Shown: positions 1 to 7,511 of the stretch, in pieces
Numbering within the stretch: position 1 is the first letter of the stretch
How the letters are laid out: each line of letters begins with the position of its first letter
DNA from: Hyphococcus sp.
Lineage (GTDB): Bacteria > Pseudomonadota > Alphaproteobacteria > Caulobacterales > Parvularculaceae
Assembly: GCA_021776395.1 (NCBI GenBank)
Contig: JAJFFZ010000200.1
Span: 1 to 36,571, forward strand
Direction of reading: 5' to 3'
Length of the DNA: 36,571 nt
Program-made: the position numbers and the translations under genes
The notes under the pieces: generated by a model
Told to the model about the DNA's origin: nothing
What the model saw: only the letters and a program-made list of their open reading frames with translations
The model's database searches: none

Positions 1-46
1 TTCCCCCGTTTACGGGGGAAGTGTCACCGAAGGTGACGAAGGGGGG
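1..46 (+). repeat. Two-hairpin palindromic repeat, family A copy 1
   Basis: Two adjacent hairpins: a stem of TTCCCCCG pairing with CGGGGGAA, then GTCACC pairing with GGTGAC around a GAA loop. The same two-hairpin layout recurs at 7512-7556 (opposite orientation) and 30286-30330. This copy differs from them at stem positions, but both sides of the stems have changed together. It lies just beyond the stop of the PdeM gene and may act as its terminator. The element may extend left of the window. Confidence 0.8.
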
Positions 47-74
47 TCTTCGCCATTTGAATTCCGCACCAACT

Positions 75-791
75 CTAACCAGTTCGGACACTAACAACAT
101 TCCCCGGATCGCGCGCCAGCATCTCGCGCCCAATCGGATAAACCCCTTCAGCGCCCATCACCCAGGCGGTGAAGCTGTCAAACAACGGCGCATAGGCCGC
201 ATCAAGCACGTTCAGCCCGCCGGTATAAGCGCCTATTGCCGGCATGATGATGCGTTGGTTATCTTCGCCGCCGACCGCAAAACAACGCCTACGGAGCATG
301 CGTCCCTCGGCGGCGACCCGTGCGCAAGGATGGAGGTGGCCGGCGATTTCTCCGGGCGCGGCGCCAGCTTGCGGCTCATGGCGGAAAATCAACGGGCCGA
401 TCTGCTTTTCATGCACAGTCTCGGCAACAAACCGCGCCGACGGCGCCGGATCGTGATTGCCTAAAATCCACAGCCAGTCACTCTGGCGCAGCAGCGTTTG
501 CAGCGTGTCGGCGTCCTGGCTCTCCATCCGCGCCTCCGCCTCGCGATCATGAAACGCATCGCCAAGGGAAATCACGCAAGCGGGGTTATATTTCTTGACC
601 AGCGCCGCCAGCCGCATCAGTGTCGTGCGCGTATCATAAGGCGGCAACATCACGCCGCGCGCCGCAAAGCTCGATCCCTTTTCGAAATGCAAGTCCGAGA
701 CAATCAGCGTTTCGCGCGCACGCCAATAGAGAGCGCCGAGGGGGTCGGGCGTCAGGTTTTCTCCGTTGATAAAAATATTGGTTGTCTGCAC
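75..791 (-). CDS. pdeM: Ligase-associated DNA damage response endonuclease PdeM (metallophosphoesterase)
   Basis: A 238-residue calcineurin-like metallophosphoesterase. The metal-binding motifs appear in the usual order: SDLH (D33, H35), GD (77-78), GNHD (111-114) and GHLH (151-154). In the PdeM family this is a manganese-dependent phosphodiesterase/nuclease encoded beside an ATP-dependent DNA ligase, an MBL-fold exonuclease and a DEXH helicase in a DNA repair cassette. Here it follows the helicase on the same strand with a gap of about 160 nt that holds an inverted repeat. The start is a GTG with no clear ribosome-binding site, so the N-terminus is uncertain by a few residues. The length fits the family. 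The family assignment is secure; the role in repair is inferred from known relatives and from the helicase neighbour. Confidence 0.88.
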   Translation of the reverse strand: MQTTNIFINGENLTPDPLGALYWRARETLIVSDLHFEKGSSFAARGVMLPPYDTRTTLMRLAALVKKYNPACVISLGDAFHDREAEARMESQDADTLQTLLRQSDWLWILGNHDPAPSARFVAETVHEKQIGPLIFRHEPQAGAAPGEIAGHLHPCARVAAEGRMLRRRCFAVGGEDNQRIIMPAIGAYTGGLNVLDAAYAPLFDSFTAWVMGAEGVYPIGREMLARDPGNVVSVRTG

Positions 792-848
792 GATGCGCAG
801 GATGGGGGGATTACTGTCAGAAGGGAAGAGCCAACCCCCTCTCCACTG

Positions 849-931
849 TCATTACCGGACTTGTTCCGGTAATCCAGAGGCCCACTCGACATTTTTTCAG
901 ACTGGATTACCGGGACAAGCCCGGTAATGAC
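849..931. repeat. Inverted repeat, family B
   Basis: Two arms of about 30 nt (849-878 and 902-931) face each other. Each arm also contains its own short hairpin (TTACCGG...CCGGTAA). Such elements are common between genes in alphaproteobacteria. It lies between the helicase stop and the PdeM start, so it could reduce or end read-through inside this presumed operon. It lacks a clear run of T, so rho-independent termination is uncertain. Confidence 0.85.
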
Positions 932-949
932 ATCATCGAAAAATGCTAC

Positions 950-3466
950 CTAACCCATCGCCGCGGCAATGAGATCGGCGGAGGCGGTTTTCAACATGGC
1001 TTCGCTGGCGTCCTTGGCGACGTTCTCGCGGCCGATTTCCAGCATCACCGGCACCGCCAGCGGCGAGACCTGTACCAGCGCAGCGTGATCGATGTGGGTT
1101 TGCACTCGCGCCAGCAGTGCTTGCAGGCGTTTGAGGTCTAGAAACCCGCTCGATGCATCCGCCCACGCCGCCCGCATCAACAGATGCTCCGGCTCATGCT
1201 CACGCAACACGTCGTAAATGAGGTCCGCTGAGAAAGCGATTTGTCGGCCGGTTTTTTCCTGACCGGGATATTTGCGCTCAATCAGCCCGGCGATCACTGC
1301 GCAATTTCTGAAAGTGCGTTTCATCAACACAGCTTCGGCAAGCCAGCTTTCGAGATCGTCGCCGAGCATGTCCTCGTCAAACAGCGCCGCCATATCAACG
1401 TCGCTCATATCCTGACGGCTCCATATGGACAGCGCATATTCGGTTGGCGCAAAACCAATCGGCTGTTTGCCAAGCCGCTCCAGCCGGCGCGTCAGCAACA
1501 TCGCCAGGGTCTGGTGCGCCAGCCATCCGTCAAACGGATAGCAAACCAGAAAATACCTGTCCTGATACGGAAAGGTCTCAATCAGCATTTGGCCGGGCTT
1601 GGGAATGCGCGCTACCTCGCGCTGTTTTTCCAGCCAGACGCGCACCTGCTCCGGATAGGCGCTCCAGCTTTCCGGGTCAGACAGCATCGCGCGCACGCGT
1701 TCTGCCAGATAGGTCGACCACGGAAATTTATTGCCGCCCCAGGTCGGAATGCGCGGCGCCTCGCTCACCGTGCGCGAGACAATCGCGTCGCCGCCCTCAA
1801 TGCGTTCCAGCCGCAAAATTTCGCCGGCAAAATAAAACGCATCGCCCGGCGTCAGGCTTTCGAAGAACCACTCTTCGAGCGTGCCTAATTTGCGTCCCGC
1901 GCGCAAAGGCGCGCTCTTATTATTTGGGCCGCCTTCGCGGCCCGCGCGCAAAGCCCCCTTCCCGCTCCCCAGCCGCACATTCAGCGCCGGCGCCTCAACG
2001 ATGGTTCCGACATTCATCTTATATTGCTGCGCCGCGCGGCCGTCGCGGGCGGCGTATAGCCCGCCCGGGGTTTTGACAATCCGGCAGTAGCGGTCATAGC
2101 GCTTCAGCGCATAGCCGCCGGTGGCGACGAAGGCGACGGCGTCGTCAAAGTCCTTGCGCGTAAGGCTTGCATAGGGCGCGGCGGAGCATATCTCCGTATA
2201 AAGAGCATTGGCGTCAAAAGGCGCCGCGCATGCCATGCCGAGAATATGTTGCGCCAACACAGCAAGCTTTCCTACTCGCGGCGGGGCGCCAGCGAGCGCG
2301 CCCTCGACTATCGCCTGTTTCGCGGCGATGCATTCGAGCACCTCCATGCGGTTTGCCGGCACAAGCAGCGCCCGGCTCGGCTCGTTCATGCGGTGATTGG
2401 CTCTGCCGATGCGCTGGGTAAGGCGGCTGGCGCCTTTCGGCGCGCCCATCTGAATGACGAGATCAACATCGCCCCAGTCAATGCCGAGATCAAGCGTCGA
2501 TGTGGCGACCACGGCGCGCAATCGCCCCGCCACCATCGCCGCCTCAACCTTACGGCGGCGTTCAACCTCCAGCGATCCGTGATGCAGCGCGATCGGCAGA
2601 TTGTCGTCGTTCAACCGCCACAGCGCCGCGAATGTCGCCTCGGCCTGGCTGCGGGTGTTGACGAAAACCAGCGTCAGCCCGGCGCTTTTGATTGCCGCAT
2701 AGACGTCCATCCCTGCAGGCCGCCCGGAATGTCCGGACCACGGGATGCGCTCTTGGGAAACCAGAACATCGACCTGCGGCCTGGCGCCGGCGGCGGCGCG
2801 AATGAGTTTGGCTGACGTCACGCCGGGGGTGTTTTGCGGCGTCAGATAATCGATGAGCGGGCGCGCATCAGGCACTGTGGCCGATAGCCCCGCCATGCGC
2901 ATTTGCGGCGCCAGCACGCGCAGCCGCGCCAACGCCAGCGACAACAAATGCCCGCGCTTGTTGGGGATCAGCGCATGCAGCTCATCAAGGATGACGCGGT
3001 GCAGGCCTTTGAAATATTTGGCGGCGTCCGGCGATGCGAGCAGCAGCGACAGGCTTTCCGGCGTGGTCATCAAAATATCGGGCGGTTGATGTTTCTGGCG
3101 CAAGCGGCGCGATGGCGGCGTGTCGCCGGTGCGGGTCTCAATCGCGATATCGAGGCCCATCTCTTTGACCGGCGTTTGCAGGTTGCGGGCAATATCGACA
3201 GCCAGCGCTTTTAACGGCGAGATATAAAGCGTGTGCAGGCGGCCCTCACGCGGAACGTTGCGCCCATCCAGCGCAATCAGGCTCGGCAAAAAACCCGCCA
3301 GCGTCTTGCCGCCGCCGGTGGGCGCAATCAACAGGTGCGAGAGCCCCGCGCGATCCGCAACAACGCACTCAAGCTGGTGCGGACGCGGACGCCAACCCCG
3401 CGACGCAAACCAGTCCGCAAATTTGGGCGGCAAAGCTATTTCAGAATGTTCTGGACCATCGAGCAT
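950..3466 (-). CDS. Ligase-associated DNA damage response DEXH-box helicase (Lhr-core family)
   Basis: An 838-residue superfamily 2 helicase. It shows Walker A (APTGGGKT, about residues 48-55), motif II DELH (161-164), motif III-like SATV, and motif VI QRIGRANHR. The long region after the two RecA domains (winged helix and Lhr-core C-terminal domain) is intact. In this family the enzyme is an ATP-driven 3'-5' DNA translocase encoded with an ATP-dependent DNA ligase and PdeM. PdeM follows here, but no ligase or exonuclease is visible on either side, so the cassette is split or only partly inside the window. Residues about 505-523 hold a repeated LRAGR segment made by a 45-nt in-frame duplication with a DNA hairpin (1896-1953), which looks like a recent insertion. 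The start has only a weak ribosome-binding site. Confidence 0.92.
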   Translation of the reverse strand: MLDGPEHSEIALPPKFADWFASRGWRPRPHQLECVVADRAGLSHLLIAPTGGGKTLAGFLPSLIALDGRNVPREGRLHTLYISPLKALAVDIARNLQTPVKEMGLDIAIETRTGDTPPSRRLRQKHQPPDILMTTPESLSLLLASPDAAKYFKGLHRVILDELHALIPNKRGHLLSLALARLRVLAPQMRMAGLSATVPDARPLIDYLTPQNTPGVTSAKLIRAAAGARPQVDVLVSQERIPWSGHSGRPAGMDVYAAIKSAGLTLVFVNTRSQAEATFAALWRLNDDNLPIALHHGSLEVERRRKVEAAMVAGRLRAVVATSTLDLGIDWGDVDLVIQMGAPKGASRLTQRIGRANHRMNEPSRALLVPANRMEVLECIAAKQAIVEGALAGAPPRVGKLAVLAQHILGMACAAPFDANALYTEICSAAPYASLTRKDFDDAVAFVATGGYALKRYDRYCRIVKTPGGLYAARDGRAAQQYKMNVGTIVEAPALNVRLGSGKGALRAGREGGPNNKSAPLRAGRKLGTLEEWFFESLTPGDAFYFAGEILRLERIEGGDAIVSRTVSEAPRIPTWGGNKFPWSTYLAERVRAMLSDPESWSAYPEQVRVWLEKQREVARIPKPGQMLIETFPYQDRYFLVCYPFDGWLAHQTLAMLLTRRLERLGKQPIGFAPTEYALSIWSRQDMSDVDMAALFDEDMLGDDLESWLAEAVLMKRTFRNCAVIAGLIERKYPGQEKTGRQIAFSADLIYDVLREHEPEHLLMRAAWADASSGFLDLKRLQALLARVQTHIDHAALVQVSPLAVPVMLEIGRENVAKDASEAMLKTASADLIAAAMG
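1896..1953. repeat. In-frame direct repeat with hairpin inside the helicase gene
   Basis: The 13-nt sequence CCCGCGCGCAAAG occurs at 1896-1908 and again at 1941-1953, exactly 45 nt apart, so the reading frame is kept. A perfect 7-bp stem (GGGCCGC / GCGGCCC, 1926-1943) lies between the copies. At protein level this gives two LRAGR motifs 15 residues apart in a loop that is normally short in Lhr-like helicases. Confidence 0.75.
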
Positions 3467-3520
3467 TGGGGCAGGATAAGGCCGTGGCCGCAGTGCTCAA
3501 TAGACAATACCGTCTTTTTG

Positions 3521-3730
3521 CTACTCTCGAATTGAAGGTTCGTAATACAAGACCATCTCACTGAACTGTTCGCGCTCTCGGCACTGCGGCATTTTGTGTT
3601 CTTTCATACAGTCTTTTTGACGTTGTTGTTCGCCCCATTCTTCGCCGATTGCTTTCAAATCAATCGTTGTGCAGGCTGGTAAAAGAACAATAGCGGCAAG
3701 GATGATGGGTTTGGCAAATCTATATCTCAT
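3521..3730 (-). CDS. Small predicted lipoprotein, unknown function
   Basis: A 69-residue protein with a lipoprotein signal: a basic MRYRFAK start, a hydrophobic stretch, and a lipobox LLPAC with the cysteine near residue 20. The mature part is about 50 residues, charged, and holds two further cysteines (DCMKEHKMPQCRE), which could form a disulfide. The start codon overlaps the end of the upstream HTH gene by 11 nt, so translation is probably coupled. I do not recognise the family. Context suggests it is co-expressed with the DUF2975 membrane protein and the regulator. Confidence 0.7.
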   Translation of the reverse strand: MRYRFAKPIILAAIVLLPACTTIDLKAIGEEWGEQQRQKDCMKEHKMPQCREREQFSEMVLYYEPSIRE

Positions 3731-3941
3731 CGTCCACTCCTCTCACAAATTCGAGAATGTCGCCGGGCTGGCAGTCCAGCACGTCGCAGATTTTTACGAG
3801 CGTATCGAAACGAACGCCTTTGACTTTGTTGGTTTTGATCATGGATAGCGCCTGCTCGGTTACGCCGACCCTGGCGGATAATTCCTTCAGCCGCATTTTT
3901 CGTTTTGCGAGCATGACGTCGAGGTTGATAACAATTTTCAT
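3720..3941 (-). CDS. Small Cro/CI-type helix-turn-helix regulator (YozG-like)
   Basis: A 73-residue protein that is almost entirely one HTH domain: helices around residues 16-24, turn and recognition helix around ARVGVTEQALSMIKTNKVKGVRFDTL in outline, then LVKICDVLDCQPGDILEF, the standard end of this family. Regulators of this type are often encoded next to DUF2975 membrane proteins, as here (11 nt behind the DUF2975 stop). It probably controls its own operon. Its end overlaps the start of the small lipoprotein. No sensor domain is present, so any signal would come through the membrane partner, which is inference. Confidence 0.88.
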   Translation of the reverse strand: MKIVINLDVMLAKRKMRLKELSARVGVTEQALSMIKTNKVKGVRFDTLVKICDVLDCQPGDILEFVRGVDDEI

Positions 3942-3952
3942 AAAGCGCCTGC

Positions 3953-4489
3953 CTATAGAAACCCTTCGTTTTCATCTTTCGCCTGCTTTCCTTCCATAAA
4001 AACATGGGCGACGAAAACGAGAAGCAGCGCCATAAAGAACGCCTTCAATTCAGTTGATCCGAGCTGTATAGACAATGCACCCTGATGCGCTGGGTCACTC
4101 ATAGAAAAAATCGCGATCAGACCTGTTCTTTGGGCGATCGCGAAAAACACCATCACGAGGCTTACCCAAGCAAAACGATGAAAACCCACGACAGCGCGGT
4201 CAGACAATGACCGCCCCATGGCAGCCTCCAAAAAGGTTTGGCGCAGGCCCAGCAGACCATAGGCTTGGATCGCCGCGCCGATGAAAAACAGGCAGAAACC
4301 GGCGAGCCGCGCGCCTGCACTGAGACTGGCAAGATCAAAGGCATATTGAAGGTTTCCGGAAGCAAACGGCGCCAACTGACCCCAGAACATCCAGATGGCG
4401 GCGGCGACTATTGGCAGCGCAATCGCCCCCAAAAGCGCGACGAATGCAAGGACAGTCGCCAGGCGGCGAGATGGATGCGCTCTCAACAT
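3953..4489 (-). CDS. DUF2975 family membrane protein
   Basis: A 178-residue protein with four predicted membrane helices (about residues 11-35, 58-82, 101-125 and 147-163). It ends in the short polar tail HVFMEGKQAKDENEGFL, which matches the usual DUF2975 ending (charged, with an EGxxxxxENE pattern). The function of the family is unknown. The gene leads a three-gene unit with the HTH regulator and a lipoprotein. The start is ATG at 4487-4489 with AGGAT 6 nt upstream. It is divergent from the secreted protein at 4581, with 91 nt between the starts. Confidence 0.8.
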   Translation of the reverse strand: MLRAHPSRRLATVLAFVALLGAIALPIVAAAIWMFWGQLAPFASGNLQYAFDLASLSAGARLAGFCLFFIGAAIQAYGLLGLRQTFLEAAMGRSLSDRAVVGFHRFAWVSLVMVFFAIAQRTGLIAIFSMSDPAHQGALSIQLGSTELKAFFMALLLVFVAHVFMEGKQAKDENEGFL

Positions 4490-4530
4490 AATAATCCTAG
4501 TTTTAGCTTCATAAATTCAAGTAACACTTG

Positions 4531-4542
4531 CATTTTTAAATG
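4531..4542. promoter_or_regulatory. Possible operator in divergent promoter region
   Basis: A 12-nt inverted repeat, CATTT-TT-AAATG, sits midway between the divergent DUF2975 and Rap1a-like genes in an AT-rich patch. TTGCAT overlapping it and TTAAAT 16 nt later could be -35/-10 elements for the rightward gene. It could be a binding site for the HTH protein encoded nearby. This rests on position and symmetry only. Confidence 0.3.
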
Positions 4543-4580
4543 TAAAAGGTTAAATCTACCTGACTCAAAGGAGGCTAATC

Positions 4581-4943
4581 ATGAGGATACTTACCGTCGT
4601 CGCTATAGTCAGTATTGCGGCGCTTTCGCCCGCCCAGGCACAACAGCTAACAGTTCAGGAAGTGCTCGATATCAAGAACCGGGCGACCACAGGCGCCTTC
4701 GGCGGGCGCGCCGAATGGAATGCTCTCGCTTTTTATTTCCAGGGCGTCATTGAAGGGGCAGTTGGCTACCAGCTGACGCTCACTGAACAGGGAAAGTCAC
4801 CGCTGTTTTGCCCGCCACGCGGCAAAGGCTATACTGTTGAAGAAATGATCCGCTTTCTAAATAAAAGTACAACGGATGACCGATCACGTCCTGCTTCTCT
4901 TGTAATCATGGAGTCCTATGGGCGCGAATATCCATGTCACTAA
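4581..4943 (+). CDS. Secreted Rap1a/Tai-like domain protein
   Basis: A 120-residue exported protein with a clear signal peptide (MRILTVVAIVSIAALSPAQA, cleavage after AQA). The mature part has the layout of the Rap1a/Tai family: a helix ending FYFQGVIEGAVGY, then an FCPP motif, a helix (VEEMIRFLN), and a closing ASLVIMES...YPC with two conserved cysteines likely to form a disulfide. Named members are periplasmic immunity proteins against type VI secretion amidases, but many distant members stand alone. No effector or secretion gene is nearby, so an immunity role is not supported here. A strong AAGGAGG sits just upstream of the ATG. Confidence 0.6.
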   Translation: MRILTVVAIVSIAALSPAQAQQLTVQEVLDIKNRATTGAFGGRAEWNALAFYFQGVIEGAVGYQLTLTEQGKSPLFCPPRGKGYTVEEMIRFLNKSTTDDRSRPASLVIMESYGREYPCH

Positions 4944-5028
4944 CAAACATCATTAGCGCGGGCGGCCAATATGCCCTTTATCTAGCCGCTACCCGACGAC
5001 CTTTTCCCCTACACGGCCCCAACAATAT

Positions 5029-5060
5029 TCAGGCCGGCCCGCCGAAGCGGACCGGCCTGA
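5029..5060 (-). terminator. Hairpin terminator behind the PuuD-like gene
   Basis: A 14-bp stem (one G-T pair) around a TTCG loop lies 23 nt past the stop of the minus-strand gene at 5083. The stem is very GC-rich and followed by ATATTGTT on the minus strand, a weak T-tract. It is the best-formed single terminator in the window. Confidence 0.7.
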
Positions 5061-5082
5061 GATTTCAGAACGTCTTGTCGCC

Positions 5083-5694
5083 CTAAAGGTTCTGCGCGCC
5101 AACCATGGCGAACAGCATTGGTATCGACAATAGCGTGTTGGTCCGTGAAAAGAGCATCGCGATTTTACCGGCCTTGGCTTTGTCGTCGGCGGCGATGTCG
5201 GGATATTTGTTATCGATGTTGAGGGCTTTTTGCTGGTTTGGCCAGATGATGAACCAGACATTGAACCACATGATAATCCCGAACCACATACCGATGCCAA
5301 TCAACACTTGGTTGCGCACGAACCCTTCGGCTAGGCCAAGCGTCAGCGCATTGATAAGATAGCCGTTGAGCATGCCTAAAATCAGCCCGGTGACGATGGT
5401 TCCCATCGCCCCCCAGCGAAACCAGAACAGCGCCTTGGGTGCAATATGTTTGCCGATCGCCGGTTTTTGATCGTCAGGAATGCTCGGCATGGTCGGGATC
5501 TGGACGAAGTTGAAATACCATAACAGGCCGATCCACATGACCGCGGACAGAACATGCAGCCACCGAAACAGGAACAGCCAGAAATGCCCGTCAATCGTCC
5601 CGCCCCAGGCGGCGACATAAAGAATGAAGAGCAATATTGTGAGGACGCAGCCCACCAATACCGTGTTGCGCAAACTCGATAATATCGACGCCAT
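5083..5694 (-). CDS. Urate hydroxylase PuuD-type membrane protein without cytochrome domain
   Basis: A 203-residue protein with about five membrane helices that matches the N-terminal membrane domain of PuuD (PF06181 type): FLFRWLHVLSAVMWIG with H47, then WYFNFVQIPTMP, then FRWGAMGTIVTGL, and a late MWFNVWFIIWPNQ segment. Full-length PuuD urate hydroxylases are about twice this size and carry a C-terminal cytochrome c domain, which is absent here with no remnant downstream. Family members of this short form are common, and their substrate is not established. No other purine-degradation gene is present, so a urate role should not be assumed. The gene is divergent from the transporter at 5975. 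Confidence 0.8.
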   Translation of the reverse strand: MASILSSLRNTVLVGCVLTILLFILYVAAWGGTIDGHFWLFLFRWLHVLSAVMWIGLLWYFNFVQIPTMPSIPDDQKPAIGKHIAPKALFWFRWGAMGTIVTGLILGMLNGYLINALTLGLAEGFVRNQVLIGIGMWFGIIMWFNVWFIIWPNQQKALNIDNKYPDIAADDKAKAGKIAMLFSRTNTLLSIPMLFAMVGAQNL

Positions 5695-5974
5695 GTGTAG
5701 ATCTCCCGTTTCGTGCTGTCCGGCGCCGGCCTGCTGGCGGCGGCGCGGTTGTTGTCTGCAAAATCACAATCGTAACAAACGATTAGAGCGTGAGTCTGGC
5801 GCGCCTGACAAGGGTGAATGGACGTGGCGCTAAGGCATATTTCGCCCCTGGTGCTTATGGGCCCCGAATTACCGCTTCTCAGATCGGACAAGTCAGACAA
5901 TAATCACCACTAATAACCCCGATCAGGGGGCCGCCAGCAACGGGCCGCGCTGCCCCTATCAGGAAATTCTCCCC
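5695..5974. other. Divergent intergenic region
   Basis: This 280-nt space separates two divergent genes and should contain both promoters. I see no convincing small gene, hairpin or repeat in it. Confidence 0.5.
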
Positions 5975-7303
5975 ATGACCCCACAACAGCCCGGCGACAA
6001 GTCGGGACCCCCGCAATGGTCCTCGCGATATACGTTCCTGATGGCGGCGGTCGGCGCGGCGGTTGGGCTTGGCAATCTGTGGCGGTTTCCGTTCCAGACA
6101 GGGCAGAACGGCGGCTCGGCGTTTGTGCTGGTCTATCTCATCTGCGTCGCCTTCATCGTCTATCCGATCCTGATCGGCGAGATTGCCTTCGGCCGCCGCA
6201 AGGGACTGTCCGCTGTCGGATCAACCCGCGAGCTGGCCAAAGACGTCGGCGCCTCGCCCCTATGGGGCGTGATCGGACTGATCGGCATCCTGGCGAGCTA
6301 CATGGTGCTCACCACCTATAGCGTTATCGCCGGGCGGATTATTTCCTATTCGGTGATGTCGTTCGCCGGAGAGTTTGCCAACACCGAACCGGAAGCGCCG
6401 CGCTCGCTCTATGACGGAACCGGGCACGCGATTTTCTGGCACACGGTCTTTATCGCCATCACCGCGCTGATTGTCTCGCGCGGGCTGATCAAAGGCGTTG
6501 AGCGGATGGTGACGATTTTAATGCCGCTGTTTTTTGCGATGCTCGCGGGGCTTAGCATATATGCGCTGAGCACCGGCGCCGCGGGCGCGGCGATCAACTA
6601 TCTGTTTGCGCCCCGGTTTAACGAGTTAACGCCCGATGTCCTGCTCGCGGCCATGGGCCAGGCGTTTTATTCCATGGCCGTCGGCTCGGCGGCGATGATC
6701 ACTTACGGCGCCTATCTCAATCGAAAAGAAAATATCGCCGAGAACAGCGCGATTATCGCTGGCGCCGACACAATTGTCGCACTGGTCGCGGGGCTTATGA
6801 TCTTTCCCGTCGTGTTCGCCTTCAGCCTCGATCCGACCGCCGGCATGGGGTTGATTTTCAGCGCCCTGCCCGCAGTCTTTGCCGGCATGCCGGCGGGGTC
6901 GATCATCGGCGGGTTATTCTTCTTCCTCGCCTTCATTGCAGCACTTACAACATCAATCAGCATGCTGTTGATTACCGTGGTCTTCATCGAGGAATGGTGG
7001 GGCTGGAGCCGTATCAAATCGGTTGTCATTCTTGCGATTGTCGCCTGGGCGGCGGGCGCGGCGAGCGTATCGGTGCACGGGTTGGCGGAAATGATCGACT
7101 TCCTCGCCGGCAATATATTCCTGCCGCTCGGCGGATTACTAGGCGCAATCCTTGTCGGCTGGATCGTGCCGCGCGCGGTCATGCGCGATGAGTTGCACAA
7201 TTCCAGCAGTAAGTTTTTCAGCTACTGGCGGTTTTTAATCCGCTATCTCGCGCCAGTGGCGGTTGCGGTGATTTTGGTACTGGGGGTTGCTGCGAAGTTT
7301 TGA
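5975..7303 (+). CDS. Sodium-dependent transporter, NSS/SNF family (LeuT-like)
   Basis: A 442-residue inner-membrane transporter. The first helix carries the family signature (AAVGAAVGLGNLWRFPF, residues about 26-42, then GGSAFVLVY), which holds the sodium and substrate site in LeuT. The length and about 11 helices fit the short bacterial NSS branch (MhsT/Tyt1 type), which imports amino acids with sodium. The substrate cannot be told from the sequence. AGGA lies about 10 nt upstream of the ATG. The gene stands alone, followed by a repeat-rich region. Confidence 0.9.
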   Translation: MTPQQPGDKSGPPQWSSRYTFLMAAVGAAVGLGNLWRFPFQTGQNGGSAFVLVYLICVAFIVYPILIGEIAFGRRKGLSAVGSTRELAKDVGASPLWGVIGLIGILASYMVLTTYSVIAGRIISYSVMSFAGEFANTEPEAPRSLYDGTGHAIFWHTVFIAITALIVSRGLIKGVERMVTILMPLFFAMLAGLSIYALSTGAAGAAINYLFAPRFNELTPDVLLAAMGQAFYSMAVGSAAMITYGAYLNRKENIAENSAIIAGADTIVALVAGLMIFPVVFAFSLDPTAGMGLIFSALPAVFAGMPAGSIIGGLFFFLAFIAALTTSISMLLITVVFIEEWWGWSRIKSVVILAIVAWAAGAASVSVHGLAEMIDFLAGNIFLPLGGLLGAILVGWIVPRAVMRDELHNSSSKFFSYWRFLIRYLAPVAVAVILVLGVAAKF

Positions 7304-7416
7304 CGGAAGTCCGGTCTCCGGATTGCGCAGGCGCCTTATACCAAAGGCCAAAAAGGATGATCGTTGGTATAAGGTTGAACTTGGCGCAAGGCTCTTTCTT
7401 CCCCCGCTTGCGGGGG

Positions 7417-7436
7417 GTCAAAAGTATACTTTTGAC
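7417..7436. repeat. Perfect 20-bp palindrome
   Basis: The segment equals its own reverse complement over 20 bp, centred on GTATAC with AAAA/TTTT arms ending in GTC/GAC. It directly abuts the CCCCCGC...GCGGGGG hairpin at 7401. A symmetric protein-binding site and a terminator-like stem are both possible. Confidence 0.7.
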
Positions 7437-7511
7437 GGCCGCAAAGCGGTCGAAGGGGGCTCTTCTCCACAAAGAAACTGAAGCGTTTGCGTATGCCGAA
7501 ACTCTGCAAGA

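Noticed and set aside
848-932. tRNA or structured RNA gene from the strong fold
   Set aside because: The fold is a simple inverted repeat with no cloverleaf or T-loop; it is an intergenic repeat.
4581-4943. Type VI secretion immunity function
   Set aside because: The fold is plausible, but no effector or secretion gene is nearby, so the role cannot be claimed.
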